A DNA stretch of 64,000 nt, taken from Dipteronia dyeriana. Taxonomy: Eukaryota > Streptophyta > Magnoliopsida > Sapindales > Sapindaceae. Each line of letters opens with the position of its first letter. The stretch's first letter is position 1. The notes beneath the pieces were generated by a model. That model was not told the DNA's origin. It worked only from the letters and a program-made list of their open reading frames with translations, and ran no database searches. Location: assembly GCA_032871835.1 (NCBI GenBank), contig CM065295.1:40856360-40920359 (forward strand), given 5' to 3'. Shown piece after piece: positions 21,376 to 35,100 of this stretch. The position numbers and the translations under genes are program-made.

Positions 21376-22689
21376 TCGGCCGACCATAAAAAAAGGGTCT
21401 CTCTCTTTCTTTCGTTTCTTTTTCTTATCAATCGAAGCCACTTTCTTTCTAATATCTAGGTCAGTTTCTCTATTCTTCTTCTAAGTAAGAAATTTTTTGA
21501 ATTCAATTATTTATTTTAGATTCGCTTTTTAGATTTCGTTTCAGTTTAAGGGTTTTCTGTTTCTCGTCAGTCTTTCTTGAAATACTTGAGCTGGGCTTTT
21601 ATTATTTTATGATTATTGTTATCTTATTATTAATTCTTTTTTGCTGGTTTTGGTTTGTGTTCAATAGTTAATAACTGGGTATTTTTTTTTTGTTGATAGC
21701 ATTTGGTTTGGTCAATGTGTGTATACTGTAAGTGGTTTGGGTTTTGTGAATTCAGTGAATTTATGACATGGATATACGATGCTAGCAACTGAATACCTAA
21801 AAACTGCAATATTTATTGCGTGCAGTTTTGTTGTTTCTGAAAATCTATGCACTTGGTGCAATTTTATTTATTTATCATGGTTTCTTGAAGCTAGGTAGTC
21901 ACTTGTTAAAAGTTTTAAATTTGGAGTTACATGAGGGTAAGGGCATGTTTCAGCGTTCAACAAAAACTGGGTTGTGCATATTCTTTGGTGTTTTTATAGG
22001 AATGAAGTTTGTGGATGCTCATAATCCATGAGTGCTTTTTGATTCCAATCGAGATTTTTGTTTATATAAACTTTGGTAGTTTGGATGGTCTATAACTTTC
22101 TAATTAAGTTCTTTTATGTTTAATTTGTGTGATGCTATTGCCTCTTTTTAATTTGATGGGGATAAAATATTTGGGGATTTAGTTCTAAGAATCCAAATTC
22201 ATGAACAGTGTTCATTAGTTTGAATCTGGTTTGTTTATTAGTGTGGTCATTGCTAGGTCAAACAATATGATTATGATTCTAACTATTCACTTTGTTTAAA
22301 AACTTTGTTTAGTCACTCTCTGTGCATTGTGATGAGTTGATGATGTAATGCTAACATGAGATAATTTACTAGATTCATTTATAGCACGATTTGTTTTGCG
22401 TTTCACTAAATTTTCTCTACTACAGCTACCAGAGAAGTAGATACCAATTGGCCTTTGTTACTTTCTTCCTTTTTATATTGTATTTTAGTTGAAATTTGCT
22501 AATTAATGTCTTATGGTTTCAGTTGTGATACTTCCTTTATTGCATAATTTCTAATTGTAAATGGTTGAATGTTAGCGTATATTTTGTGCATTGCTCAGTT
22601 TATGCTCTTATTTAATAACATTCTGTTTCTTTGACATTTTTTTTTGGGGGTATTTTTGTAAGTAATTGACTTGCTGTCACCGAATGCAG
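21376..22689 (+). other. ClpC 5' UTR exon and leader intron
   Basis: The leader exon runs from the inferred start at about 21376 to 21459 (ATCTAG|GTCAGT). The intron spans 21460-22689 and ends in a T-rich tract and GCAG (AATGCAG|A). Eight bases of exon 2 precede the start codon at 22698. The long T-rich intron is typical of plant leader introns, which often raise expression. The splice sites are my reading of the sequence without transcript evidence. Confidence 0.65.
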
Positions 22690-22697
22690 ACTACATT

Positions 22698-25600
22698 ATG
22701 GAAAGGGTTTTGGTCCACTCAGCTAATGTCCCTGTGTTAGCTCCTTCTCGGAGGCATGGTCAGTGTCAAGAATCTGGAAAATCAAGGAGTGTGAAAATGA
22801 TGTCCTGTTTACAAGCACCTGGGCTAAGAATGAGAAGTTTCTCGGGATTACGAGGGTCTAATGCTTTAGATACCTTAGCAAAGTCAGGCGAAGATTTCCA
22901 CTCTAGGGTGGCAATTTCAATATCTTCTGGACGTGGAAGGGGTACCCGATGTGTAGTTAAAGCCATGTTTGAGCGCTTTACAGAAAAAGCAATTAAAGTC
23001 ATTATGCTTGCCCAAGAGGAAGCAAGAAGGCTTGGTCACAATTTTGTTGGGACAGAGCAAATCCTATTAGGTCTTATCGGTGAAGGTACTGGCATTGCTG
23101 CAAAGGTTCTTAAATCTATGGGAATCAATCTTAAAGATGCACGCGTAGAAGTGGAGAAGATAATTGGACGGGGCAGTGGTTTTGTCGCTGTTGAGATTCC
23201 TTTCACTCCTCGTGCAAAGCGTGTTTTGGAACTCTCACTGGAAGAAGCTCGTCAATTGGGTAGGATAGCTTTTCTAAGTCTCCTATTTTCAGTAATGCCT
23301 TTTATGTTTTGATCTAGCTGATATTTGGAGAGAATATTTTACTAAGGAATTACTGTTTTCATATTGATTTGGTTTTTTGGCCTGTATTTGTGCACATTGT
23401 GTGCGTGGGTAGCTAATGATGTAGCTGTGTGTATTAAGATTTATCTTGCAAGGGAACTTTTGCTTTAACCCATGAAATTTATACCATGGTTGGGTTCAAG
23501 TATTGGAAACTGAATCTGCTTAAACTCAATCTCAACAACATAATAAGCATTTAAATTCTATTAAAAAATTGAATAAATGATAACAAGGATTATAAATAAT
23601 TCTACTAGAGCTGCTTTCCTGGCCCTTGAATTGTTTGTGTTGAGATTGAAATTAACTTAAGTTTCCATCTCAGCAACTTCAACTTGAGAAGGCACTCAAA
23701 TATATAATAGAATAATTACCTTAACGTTGGTTAGATTATAATGAGGTATAACTGTGTGGGCTTCACGGTTACACTTTTGTTCTCGTTTGATTTAACTGGA
23801 ATAGAGTTTTAGATCTAAAGCAAAAGGTACTTATTTTCCATTTCTTTAGGTTGCCTATCTATATATGCATTTCTTTTGCTTGGGTTAGTAAGTGTCTCCT
23901 TATAAATTTCTTTTAACAATATTTTTCAGTCTCTATCAAATGACATTTGTATATCATAAATTTTCAGGCCATAACTATATTGGTTCTGAGCACCTGCTTC
24001 TTGGGCTTCTTCGCGAAGGAGAAGGTGTCGCAGCCCGTGTTCTTGAGAATTTAGGTGCTGACCCAAGTAACATCCGTACACAGGCAAGCAGTATTTCCTT
24101 ATTTCTCAAGCATCCAACCTTTCCTTCCTTTCTTTCTAAGAAGACAGTTATATCTGTTGATACATGAAAAAGAATTGGTTGTGATATCAATTTTATTGGT
24201 GTGAATAGGTTATCCGTATGGTTGGTGAAAGCACAGAAGCTGTTGGTGCTGGTGTTGGAGGAGGAAGCAGTGGCAATAAGATGCCAACGCTGGAAGAGTA
24301 TGGAACTAATTTAACTAAGCTAGCAGAGGAGGTAATACATTTCTTCTTAATCTTCTGACTTCTCTATGATAATATTGTTACCTTTTCTTCTTTGGTTGTA
24401 TTGGCTTGTTTCTAAGCTACCTTTCGTCTCTTTCAGGGGAAATTAGATCCCGTTGTTGGAAGGCAGCCACAAATAGAACGTGTCGTCCAAATCTTGGGCC
24501 GTCGAACTAAGAATAACCCATGTCTTATTGGAGAACCTGGTGTGGGTAAAACAGCAATTGCAGAAGGTCTTGCTCAAAGGATCGCAACTGGTGATGTTCC
24601 TGACACAATTGAAGGAAAGAAGGTGAGTTTATATCTATTTAGTTAGCAGTTCTAGCAGTTCAGGCAGTGTTACTCTGTTGTATAGATATTTCTTCTTCTC
24701 ATGGCCTCAAGAGATGGACTGGACCTTCTTATTTCAAACAGTCTGTTTTCATTTTGATGGGAACAATATGCTGGATCTGATACCTGCAATGAATCAAATT
24801 AGAGATTATCTATTATTTTATTATTTATTTCTTTATTTATTTTTGGGTAGGACTGTAACCCCATTCCAAACAGTAGACCGAGGCAGCCAGTGCCTTCTTA
24901 ATTGAGCTGCAACATGTAGTTGCATAAATTTTTGTAAGATATACAATTTTACAACGAAACCTTTATTTCTAGCAAGTATGAAAATTTTAAAGGGACCCTT
25001 TGGCAATGTATCATCAAAGATCATGTGTACATCTTGGCTCAGACCCAGCCTATCGATAGGTCCTACCTTAGGAAATGTGTGTTGACTTAATTTTCAAAGA
25101 TTTATGCTAACTAATCATCTCGATTTTAATGGTATTCAGTTGAGTATAGAGGTGGTGCATCACAAGATATGTTGTTGCTTTTATGTTCATGATGTTTCTT
25201 TTTCTTGGTGGTGTGACTGTCCTATATAAATTGAACAAAATGGTTTCTAGGTGTAGGAATTGTTATAATTGTAGTATATGTTTGTTTGTCTGTCTTAGGT
25301 TATAACCCTTGATATGGGTCTTCTTGTTGCTGGAACAAAATATCGTGGAGAGTTTGAAGAAAGATTAAAGAAACTGATGGAGGAAATCAAACAGAGTGAC
25401 GAAATCATTCTTTTTATAGATGAAGTGCACACCTTAATTGGAGCAGGAGCAGCAGAAGGGGCAATTGATGCTGCTAACATCTTGAAGCCAGCTCTTGCAA
25501 GAGGAGAATTACAGGTAACATTGCCCGATGAACACAATTTATGTGCTCTTCTTTGTTTGTCACATTTACACGAAAGAAATAAAATGAAAGGTTCTTGTTA

Positions 25601-28600
25601 CAAAGTTTTTAAACATGTGCTAGCTGGTCCTGAATATTAAATTATTTGAGATGGAATTTTATTTGTTGTGAATATTACTTATATGTATAGCTATATCCTA
25701 ATGATCCTTGCAGGAAGGCATGTGTGGTAGAGTTAAGCTTAAGTCTTTTCTGCGACGTGTTTACTGCGGTGGTAATTTGCGGTGCTTTTGGTTGCGACTT
25801 AGTTTTTTAGATTTTTCTTATTACCTGTAATGAATTTTCAGAAGAGACATATATTTTAACCTCTTATTTTTAATACCCCTTTGGTTTTTAAACTGTCAGC
25901 ACTTATCTGTAGATTGTATGGAAATTATTGTGCATTTGCATTCACATTTCCATATCCAAATGATTTGGACTACAGTTTTCCTACATTAAGTTTTTATCTC
26001 CTTGTTCCAAATAATTGCATCCGGAATTGAAAAAAAGTTGATTTTCAGATACAACTGATGTTGGGTTAAGCTGTTTGCATATTGGATTTATGGTCAAGTA
26101 GTTTCAGATTCTCTTCATTTTATGCAGTGTATTGGAGCCACAACACTAGATGAATACAGGAAGCACATTGAGAAAGACCCAGCCTTGGAAAGACGATTCC
26201 AGCCGGTTAAAGTTCCTGAACCAACAGTGGATGAAACTATCCAGATTTTGAAAGGGCTCCGAGAGCGTTATGAGATCCACCACAAACTCCGTTACACTGA
26301 TGAAGCACTAGTTTCTGCTGCCCAGCTATCATACCAGTACATTAGGTATGTTGCATCTTAGATAATTCTTCTTTGGGCTGTAGCTGTGAGATGCCATCTG
26401 TGTTCTGTTCTCCAATACTGTATGGTTGCTGTATATGCATAGGAAATGCGAAGTGGTTGCTAAGCACCTTTTGGTGCATATATGATTAGATGTTAGCTGT
26501 GTCAGTATAATATCTCATTTTTTAGTTATTGTGAAAGATAATTGAAATTTCCTGACAACTTGTCTATGAGGGAAGTTTGAACTTTGAAATAAACTAAAGT
26601 ACTATTTGATGATGTTATCGATTTTCATTCCTCAGAGAGCCTCTTTTTTTTTTCCTCATCCTCTCACAACTGTGTTTAACATGTAACAAACTCTCCAATT
26701 CATCATTGCTAGCATGCTCATATTTTTTATTTTTTGTTCTCTTTTTAACTCTTACACTGTTGTGTCATATTTTGCACTGTCAATTGTTTTGGTGGTGGGT
26801 AAGAACATGACTTTATGTTAATTTCTTACTTGTTTAGCATCTTGATAATTTATATGATTACACAGCCATCTATAAGAAAGCTAGTAAAAAATGTTTTTTC
26901 CTAAAATTGTTAGTTGCCTTCTCACCTCAGTTTTGACGGGTCTTTATGTATTCCAGTGACCGTTTTCTGCCTGATAAAGCTATTGATTTGATTGATGAAG
27001 CTGGTTCCCGGGTTCGGCTTCGTCATGCTCAGGTATGAACTGGTTTTTCAGTTCTATCACTGTACGTGTTGTCTTGTCCCACTTCTTTTTTGAATTGATA
27101 GATGTCATGATTCTTACTGTAGCTCCCTGAGGAAGCCAGAGAGCTTGAAAAAGAGCTCAGACAGATCACTAAGGAGAAGAATGAAGCTGTTCGCAGCCAG
27201 GACTTTGAAAAGGTACAACTGCAAACTTCCTTTTGTTTTTCATAGGTTTTGCATTAAATTTGTAATTTGGATAGTATTGGACCATGCATGGAAATTCTAT
27301 GACGAGGTGAAATGTAGCTCTATTATTATTCTTCTGGATCTGTTATTTAAAATCTGACAATGAAGAGTCAGCTGAAAATGTTCTTCTTAGTGGTCATAAC
27401 AGTTGAGCAGGTTATAATATAATGGGGTTGCTATTAATTAACAAGTGACCATTCCATTTAGCCAGATTATAATACAACTAGTTTTTTACACAGGCCGGGG
27501 AGTTACGCGATCGAGAAATGGACCTCAAGGCTCAGATCACTGCTCTTGTTGATAAGGGCAAGGAGATGAGTAAGGCAGAGACTGAAGCTGGGGATGTAGG
27601 TCCTGTTGTGACTGAAGTGGACATCCAGCACATTGTCTCGTCTTGGACTGGAATTCCTGTTGAGAAAGTATCAACGGATGAATCTGATCGTCTGCTCAAG
27701 ATGGAGGAGACCCTTCATAAGCGAGTCATTGGTCAGGATGAAGCTGTCAAAGCCATTAGTCGTGCTATCCGCCGTGCCCGTGTTGGACTCAAGAACCCAA
27801 ATCGGCCAATAGCAAGTTTCATCTTTTCTGGTCCAACTGGTGTGGGGAAGTCTGAACTGGCGAAAGCTCTTGCTGCCTACTACTTTGGATCCGAAGAAGC
27901 CATGATCCGACTCGATATGAGTGAGTTCATGGAAAGACATACAGTTTCTAAGCTCATTGGTTCCCCCCCTGGTTATGTTGGTTACACTGAGGGTGGTCAA
28001 CTGACCGAGGCTGTTCGGCGTCGTCCTTATACCGTTGTACTCTTTGATGAGATTGAAAAGGCTCATCCTGATGTCTTCAACATGATGCTTCAAATTCTTG
28101 AGGATGGAAGGTTGACAGACAGCAAAGGAAGGACAGTAGACTTCAAGAATACCCTTCTAATTATGACATCAAATGTTGGAAGCAGTGTTATTGAGAAGGG
28201 TGGACGCCGCATAGGATTTGATCTGGAGTATGATGAGAAAGATAGCAGTTACAATCGGATTAAGAGTTTGGTAACAGAGGAATTGAAGCAGTATTTCAGG
28301 CCGGAGTTCTTGAATAGATTGGATGAGATGATTGTCTTCAGGCAGCTCACAAAGCTGGAAGTGAAAGAGATTGCTGATATAATGTTGAAGGAGGTATTTG
28401 ACAGGCTCAAGACAAAGGAGATAGAACTTCAAGTGACAGAGAGATTTAGAGAGAGAGTGGTTGATGAAGGCTATAACCCAAGCTATGGAGCAAGGCCTTT
28501 GAGAAGAGCCATTATGAGACTTCTGGAAGACAGCATGGCTGAGAAGATGCTTGCAAGAGAGATCAAAGAGGGCGATTCTGTCATTGTGGATGTTGATTCT

Positions 28601-28678
28601 GATGGGAATGTCACCGTGCTCAATGGCAGCAGCGGTGCTCCGGAGTCATTGCCAGCAGACCCAATTCCTGTTGTGTAA
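22698..28678 (+). CDS. CLPC: Chloroplast Clp protease ATP-binding chaperone ClpC
   Basis: Stromal Hsp100 AAA+ chaperone that unfolds substrates and feeds them to the ClpPR protease; it also associates with the protein import machinery (family knowledge). Coding exons: 22698-23259, 23968-24083, 24209-24331, 24437-24622, 25299-25514, 26128-26345, 26957-27032, 27123-27212, 27494-28678. They sum to 2772 bp and 923 residues, close to the usual length of about 930. Residues 1-92 are a Ser/Arg-rich transit peptide. The Clp N-domain starts at [12 protein letters not shown]. Walker A1 is GEPGVGKT (299-306) and Walker B1 IILFIDE (365-371). A UVR motif spans about 506-541. Walker A2 is GPTGVGKS (642-649) and Walker B2 VVLFDE (710-715). 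The ClpP-docking IGF loop is at 769-771. The start is the first ATG after the leader intron; its MERVLVHS matches the family start. The intron after 24083 uses a GC donor. No lesion is seen. Confidence 0.97.
24084..24208 (+). other. ClpC intron with GC-AG boundaries
   Basis: The exon ends CAG and the intron begins GCAAGC. It ends GAATAG before GTTATCCG. Only this GC donor keeps the reading frame and the conserved residues on both sides (NIRTQ|VIRMVGE). The nearby GT in CCGTACAC would shift the frame. Confidence 0.85.
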
Positions 28679-29187
28679 ACCCAGCCTGTGCTATTTGATA
28701 TAATGATGTTTGTACTTTTTTCCCATTTGAACTGGCTATTGTTGGAAGGACTACCTGGTACTGGTAGCAGAATTGGAAGCTGTGGATTAATTACTGGCTG
28801 GGGCTCCGTATTAGTTAACCATGAATTATAAGGCAATACACAGTTCAGTTGCAGATAGTAGGATGTTGGTAGTCTTAGTTTTCATTATTATTTTTCACTA
28901 TAAAACAATGTAATGATAAGGAATGTCATGAATCATGATCCTGTTGGTTTCAACTGCTGTGAATTAAAGTTCAACAGTAAAGTACTGTTGTTGTGACCTA
29001 GACAGACAAACCTTTCATATGACAGTTAGCAGAATATTATCAAGTGATATTGTCAAAAAATCACATTCTCTAGTTTCATTTTTCTTTTGCTCAAGTACAA
29101 CAATTTTTTGTCACCGTGGATGTCGATATAAAACAAAACAAAAAAACACACCTATAGTTTCCCCAAGTTAAGAGTTCACTCAGCATC
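28679..29187. other. Shared 3' region between ClpC and PHS1
   Basis: These 509 bp separate two convergent stop codons and must hold both 3' UTRs. A candidate polyadenylation region for ClpC lies around 28895-28925 (ACTATAAAAC, AATGTAATGATAA). For PHS1 the complement of about 29125-29145 is T-rich. No other gene is seen. Confidence 0.55.
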
Positions 29188-32100
29188 CTAATCGTCCATA
29201 GACTGTCTCTGTGTAGGACTGACACTCCCACCTCTGCTTATTTTAAGTGCATCCAAAGCCTTTTGTATCTCCATTGTCATAGCACTATCCACACTCCCCG
29301 ACGATAGCTTCTTGTGCGACTTCTGCAAATGAAGCTTAAGCGAGCTGCTGCTGAGACCAGCATTCTTTCCACATATCGGACAAACTTTCATCATTGGCCT
29401 CCGCTGTTGCCATTCCATTGACACTTTCCCATGCAGTTTCTTATCAAGGTCAAATAGAATCCTTGCAAACCCATCATTAGGCTGAGCCCGACGATGGACT
29501 CGTTTTAGGGTGTTCCATGCTTCTAATAGAGTGAAGTTCCTGTATAATAGAAAGAACCTTTTAATAGGATAAGAGATCATGAACCTATGCATGTCTATAG
29601 GAAGAGTGTTTCAGATACAAGATATCTATTGGAAGTTTTATTTCATCATGCATGCAACATTGCAACATGAATCTTGCATATTAGTACTGTTGTAGCATTT
29701 AAATGCAATTTTACTTACTTCCTTAGCATCAAGTAAGCAAGCACTAATGTAGCACTTCTACTTCTCCCTTCAAAACAATGAACTAGAACCCGGCAACCCA
29801 TTTGTTCAACATGATCGATAAAATCTGAAGCTTCTGTAAAGATGCTGCTGATGTTTGTATCTTCATCATCAGATACCTGTTCAAATGGGGAAAATCATGT
29901 ATCAATAGAAAACAGTTTTGAAATAAATATGCAAACCGGAAATTCAGTGTAGACGAGAGTATAATAACCAATGTGTAGATTTGGAATTCTGTATCAAAAG
30001 ACATTGAATAATGTTAATACCACTAAATCAAACAAGAAACCATAAAATTTGGCCCAAGGCAAATTATTTCCGAAATATATCATATTGTACAATATATTAT
30101 TTAAGCACTTGAATAAAAGTCAAAACAGAAACTACAGGCGAGTCTGTAGGTTTTGTAGAAAGATAGAAGAGCATATGTACATTCGTTTTATAACTTATAG
30201 ACATCATTATTATTATAGATTTCTCTTTTGTGTTCATGCTTAATGACAGAAAGAAAGATGGAAGTTTCTCAGAATAGTCTGAGGAAAACCATGTTTGGCT
30301 ATGGTAATGGGAATTGGCTGATAGTGGGAAATAGAGAAACGGGATTGAAGCACTTACGGAAAAATTTTTGTAGTCAAAGAGATCAGGATACTGCGAATCT
30401 GACTGTCCAATTTCATTGGAACATAAACACAATATATGAGTAATTCCTAAATGTTGCAGCGTGTAAGCAGACCTTGCAGCCAGGGCTCCTCCAATGAACA
30501 GGTTACCTGTTATTGAAGATGGTCTTTCTGTACTTGCAGCATCGGATATCAATGCTATTCTCTCAAGAATGTGCTCGAGTCTGACCTGCAAGTTATGATA
30601 CAGATGAAAAAAAGATAATTAGGAAGAACATACGAAAACAAATATTGAATCAAAAATACAAAAAATATTACTACATAAACCGAAGCCCAAGAGTTTATTC
30701 GAAGTTATACCTTCAATTCATATGCATCAACAACACAATTATTATCACTACCCTCAAAGAACCCTGTATTAAAATTGTTTTCCTGGCAGAGTTTAATAGC
30801 ATCGTTTCTCAACATTTCAGTCCATTGTTCTAATTCTTTATTTGATTCAGTATCAACCTGAGCATGAAAATTGAGAAATTAGACGATAAAAAATTAGATG
30901 GGAAAGAATTTATACAGAAAAGAGATGCTGATCACTATCTCCAAACAACCATCACCCACCCTCCACTCAAATCCCAATCACACATCTTTTTATTTTCTGA
31001 GCAGAGGAGTGCAGTAAACCTGTTCTTATAATTTCTCACACTGCTATAAACCACCAAGTAACAAAATTAGACATTTCAGGCCACAAAATAACATGCAAAA
31101 TGTAGAACACAAATCTTTAAATGAAAGAAAGAAATGTTAGTTCCATAATCTTCATTGGATGATGTGATAAATGACATGGTAAGGAAAAATCACTTGCCGC
31201 ATCATTTGAGTTGGTTTTAGGGCAAATGTTTTGGGTTGTCTAGCATTAGTGTTTCCAGTTTGGTACACATGACAAGACAAAAGCAAAGATGGAATCTCAT
31301 TAGAAGTGTACCGAATTCTAAGCCAGAACAATCACTCATTATTACTGGGAACTGGGAAGAGATAAAAAAGCAACATATGGAAACTTCCCGAAATCTTGTT
31401 AGACATTGTCATAAGACCAAGGAAACTAGAGTAACCAACTAGATGGCATCAGCAGTGATAGTCTACAGTATAATGACAGACTAAATTCAACAAATACTTG
31501 TATATTTACTGCATGATTGTATCATAACTGCTAATTTAAACCAACCGATAAGACATATCGAATAACATATAATTTTACTAAAAGTATAACCTTAGCAGAT
31601 TTATGAAAATCACGGAGCTTTGCTGTCAAACGTAGACTACGGACAGCTTCCCCACTGCCCCTGTGGAACTTTCCATGCCAACCTTCTCGTGACATGGGAG
31701 AACTGGAGTCTGAGCTTTCTTTAGATGATGACTTTGGAGCTGTTTTCTGTGAATCTGTATCAGAGTCTGGAAGGTTATCGTTTATGAATCGTTCCTTACT
31801 TGGTGGCGACGGACAATTAACACCTGCAGCATGATGAGATGGTGACTCAGGAATCACAAGGTCCTCCTTGTCACAGTCCCCTGAAGTTGTCTTATTTATA
31901 ATATTCAAAAATCCTCTTAACAAGCTGTCTAGTTTTTGGTGAAGTGTAAGGAGGAATATATGAAATGCTTGAAGATCTCTAAGAGCAGAGCGGAACCCAC
32001 TGCGGAATTCATGAACAACTGAAGCCAATTCAGGTACCCGAATTTCAGTCATGTCAGCATCTTCTGTAGAAGATCCTAACTTCCCTGCAGTTATGTCATG

Positions 32101-35100
32101 TAACAGATTAGAGGCATAGTCAGGACTGTTGAGAAGTAACTCAACCAACTTAGGATAATTTGTCTGGTCGTTTGCACGTTTTCCTGCAGGAGGTCGACGA
32201 GGAACTCCAGAGTCAATAGTCACGATCTGAAAATCAGAAACAGTTGATCCATCTGGTATTTGACTTCTTAGGCTTATTTCACTGTATTTTGGGGATTCAG
32301 TTATATCAGAAAGATCTGAGCCCTGTGAAGCCAATCCTGGATTGTGAGAACTCAATTTGCAGTCAACTGAAGTGGCCCTGCGATCTTTCTGAAGAGCTCT
32401 AATCATCCTCGGTTGGTATCGCTTAATTGCAGAATCAAATGCTTCCTCCAATGCATTCATATTTCCAGACCCCATTTTCTCAGCAAACAACAAATTTGCA
32501 GGATTTCCACGCCATCTGAGTTGACGGCAAGGGAGTCTGTCCTCATTTCTAATGACAAGGTCCAACATCAAGATCCTACCAAGAGCTGCTGCTGTTTTTT
32601 CTGCACTTTCTGGTGATTCAAATGCATTTGAGCTCTCTAATAAAGGAGATCCATGAACATAACTGCAAAGACAGAAGTTCTTGATCTTAAGAATGCCTCA
32701 GAAAAAAAATCATATCCTTGGGAGAAACTTATAGAGTGGATTATGCATTCTCCTCTTAACTGTTTCCTAGTGTGTGATTGAGAGCAGAGAAAATAATTAG
32801 AATAGCTAAAATGATTTGCGTATGAATATGGACCTAACAAATCAAACGGGTTATCCATAACTCCAAACTGATGATTATTCACGGGCAGCCAAGTTGAAGC
32901 AGGAACCAGTCCAGTTGGCCGTATGCCAGATTCACTTCTATAACATAGTGCCTCAAGTGAATCTACTATATGCATTTAACCATTTAATCATATGTCCAAC
33001 CTCAAAAGAATGCTCAAAGTTATTTTTTCTTTACAACTGAAAGAACGTTATTGGCAAGGGTTAAAGGAACAAAAAAGGACGATACTTCTTATTACAAAGC
33101 AGCTATACTTTAAGATAATTCATCTGCTCCATAAGCAAAAGAAACACTGATAAAAGGTCAGAGAACTGCCCAAGGGAAGGCGGTGGCGTTCACATGGTGG
33201 AGGTGGATGTATGGGGTGTGATTGACGATAACTTCTAGTGTCAGTGCTCCTTCAGCCAAGCTATTATGGAACACTCCTGATTTATTATTTTTAAACTTCT
33301 CAAGACAGTGCAAGGAGCTGTTAATCTTGGTTTAATGACCCTACCCTTTAAGCAGACTAATTTTCAGTAGATAAGTAGAAAAAAGAGGTCACAAATCGAT
33401 TTAATAGTCCTGTTACCCTTAGTGTATCAGGTAAGTAGAAAGTAGGCAATGAAAGGAGCATAACAAGCTGTAGCACAATAGCCACCACGAACAATAAAAA
33501 TTAAGTATCATATTCACCTCATGAAGAACAGGCAGCGACTAAGTTCAAGGGCTTCCAAAAGTTCTGAACATGTCATTTCGCCAACTTCATCTCTGTCCAA
33601 AGTTGCAGTCACCTTTGCTTTCTCAGCAGCTTCCTTGATCTGCAGCCACTCCGGGCTACAATTATGAATTACTCTAGCCTGTTCCAAAAGAAGGTTTAAA
33701 ATAAGACAGGATCGATGACTTAAGACGGAAGAAATAACTGCTGGAGAATAAAATTAAAACCTGAGGAGTTTGAACCCCTAGCCACTTGGCAAATTCATAG
33801 CCAAAGCGTTCTGATTGGGTAGCCATCCTTGAAGATGAAAACTTTATAACAGCTGCTGCTTCTTTTGGAGAAGCATCATCATACCCAGGCTGATTGAATA
33901 AGGCAAAGAAAACAACTCCCCCAGAATTTACAGTAACCTACATATACACAACTGAAGAAAAATTGAGACAGCAAATGAGAAGCTTAAAAAAACAGAATTA
34001 ATATCATCTAAGAATTCCCCTAACAGAATATGCAATCACACAAAATATGAAACTAGATTGAACTTTAAACCCTTCTCAATTCAGTTGTTTACTCAGCAAA
34101 AATACCATATTGGACGCAGGCGATGGGGGTAAAGTTAAATGGTGAGAGAAAGTCTGGTTGGGCAGTACTCCATTTTGCACCAGAATTAAGAGGATATGCA
34201 ACAGTTCTTAGCCCACAATTCCACTATTGCCAAGCTAAGAAATGGTGAAGAAGATTTGGCATTTTAAAGTTAGAATTAATCCGGGTAGAGAGGCATCTGA
34301 ATGTGCATTTTACTAGCCATTTGGAAGGCTGTTTTCTGAATTCTGCTAGACAAGAAAGAAGAATTTAAATCCTGGACAAGTCAGGCTATGTCACTAGCAA
34401 AACTTTTTTTCACTAGTTCTCCAATGATTACTCCTTTGATCTCTTCTGGACCTTACAAAACTATATGGAAAGCAAAAGTTCCATCTAAGATACATAAATC
34501 TTCGTGTGGTAATTTTCTCTCAATAAGATTAAGATTAATACCAATGATAATATTCAAAGGAGGAATGCCCACAGTGGTGTTTGATGTTGAAAGCTGAAGT
34601 GGAGACTTCCACCTTTTTCTCCATTGTCTCGTATCTTCGAAGATGTGGAGTTTTTTAAGACTAAATTATCATGGGTTGTTTCTGCAGTGAGTTTATGGTG
34701 GAGGTAAGAAAGCTAAAGTACTAATTGTACTCTTTGGGATAAAGTCTGTTTTTGGACATCTTCTTGGGCTTCATCAATGTCCTCAAAATTTTTGGGATTT
34801 CTTTTTGTTCATTTTCACAAAGGATGAAGTTGTTGTAAATGATTTATGTTTAGGGTGGATTTTTTTTTTTTTTCCTTCAAATGTGCAATACCGATGATAT
34901 AGCAAAGCAGCTCTGCTTTTATGGTTGTAATACCCTAGTTGATTGTTTTTGGCTAGAAAAGTTTGGTTGTAATGAGATAAGAAAATATATATGAACGTAA
35001 TTTTTTTACCTTTATGATGTATATAAAATCTTGTTCCTATTAATAACCTCAGAATTATTTCATAATATTTGATAATTTAACTCACAGGCATCCAAAACAA

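Noticed and set aside
27671..28093. 140-codon minus-strand ORF within ClpC
   Set aside because: It is a shadow of the long last exon; no domain and no plausible promoter.
22698..28678. ClpC-like gene as possible bacterial or organellar contamination
   Set aside because: It is split by eight introns within the coding part, has a transit peptide and plant-type splice sites.
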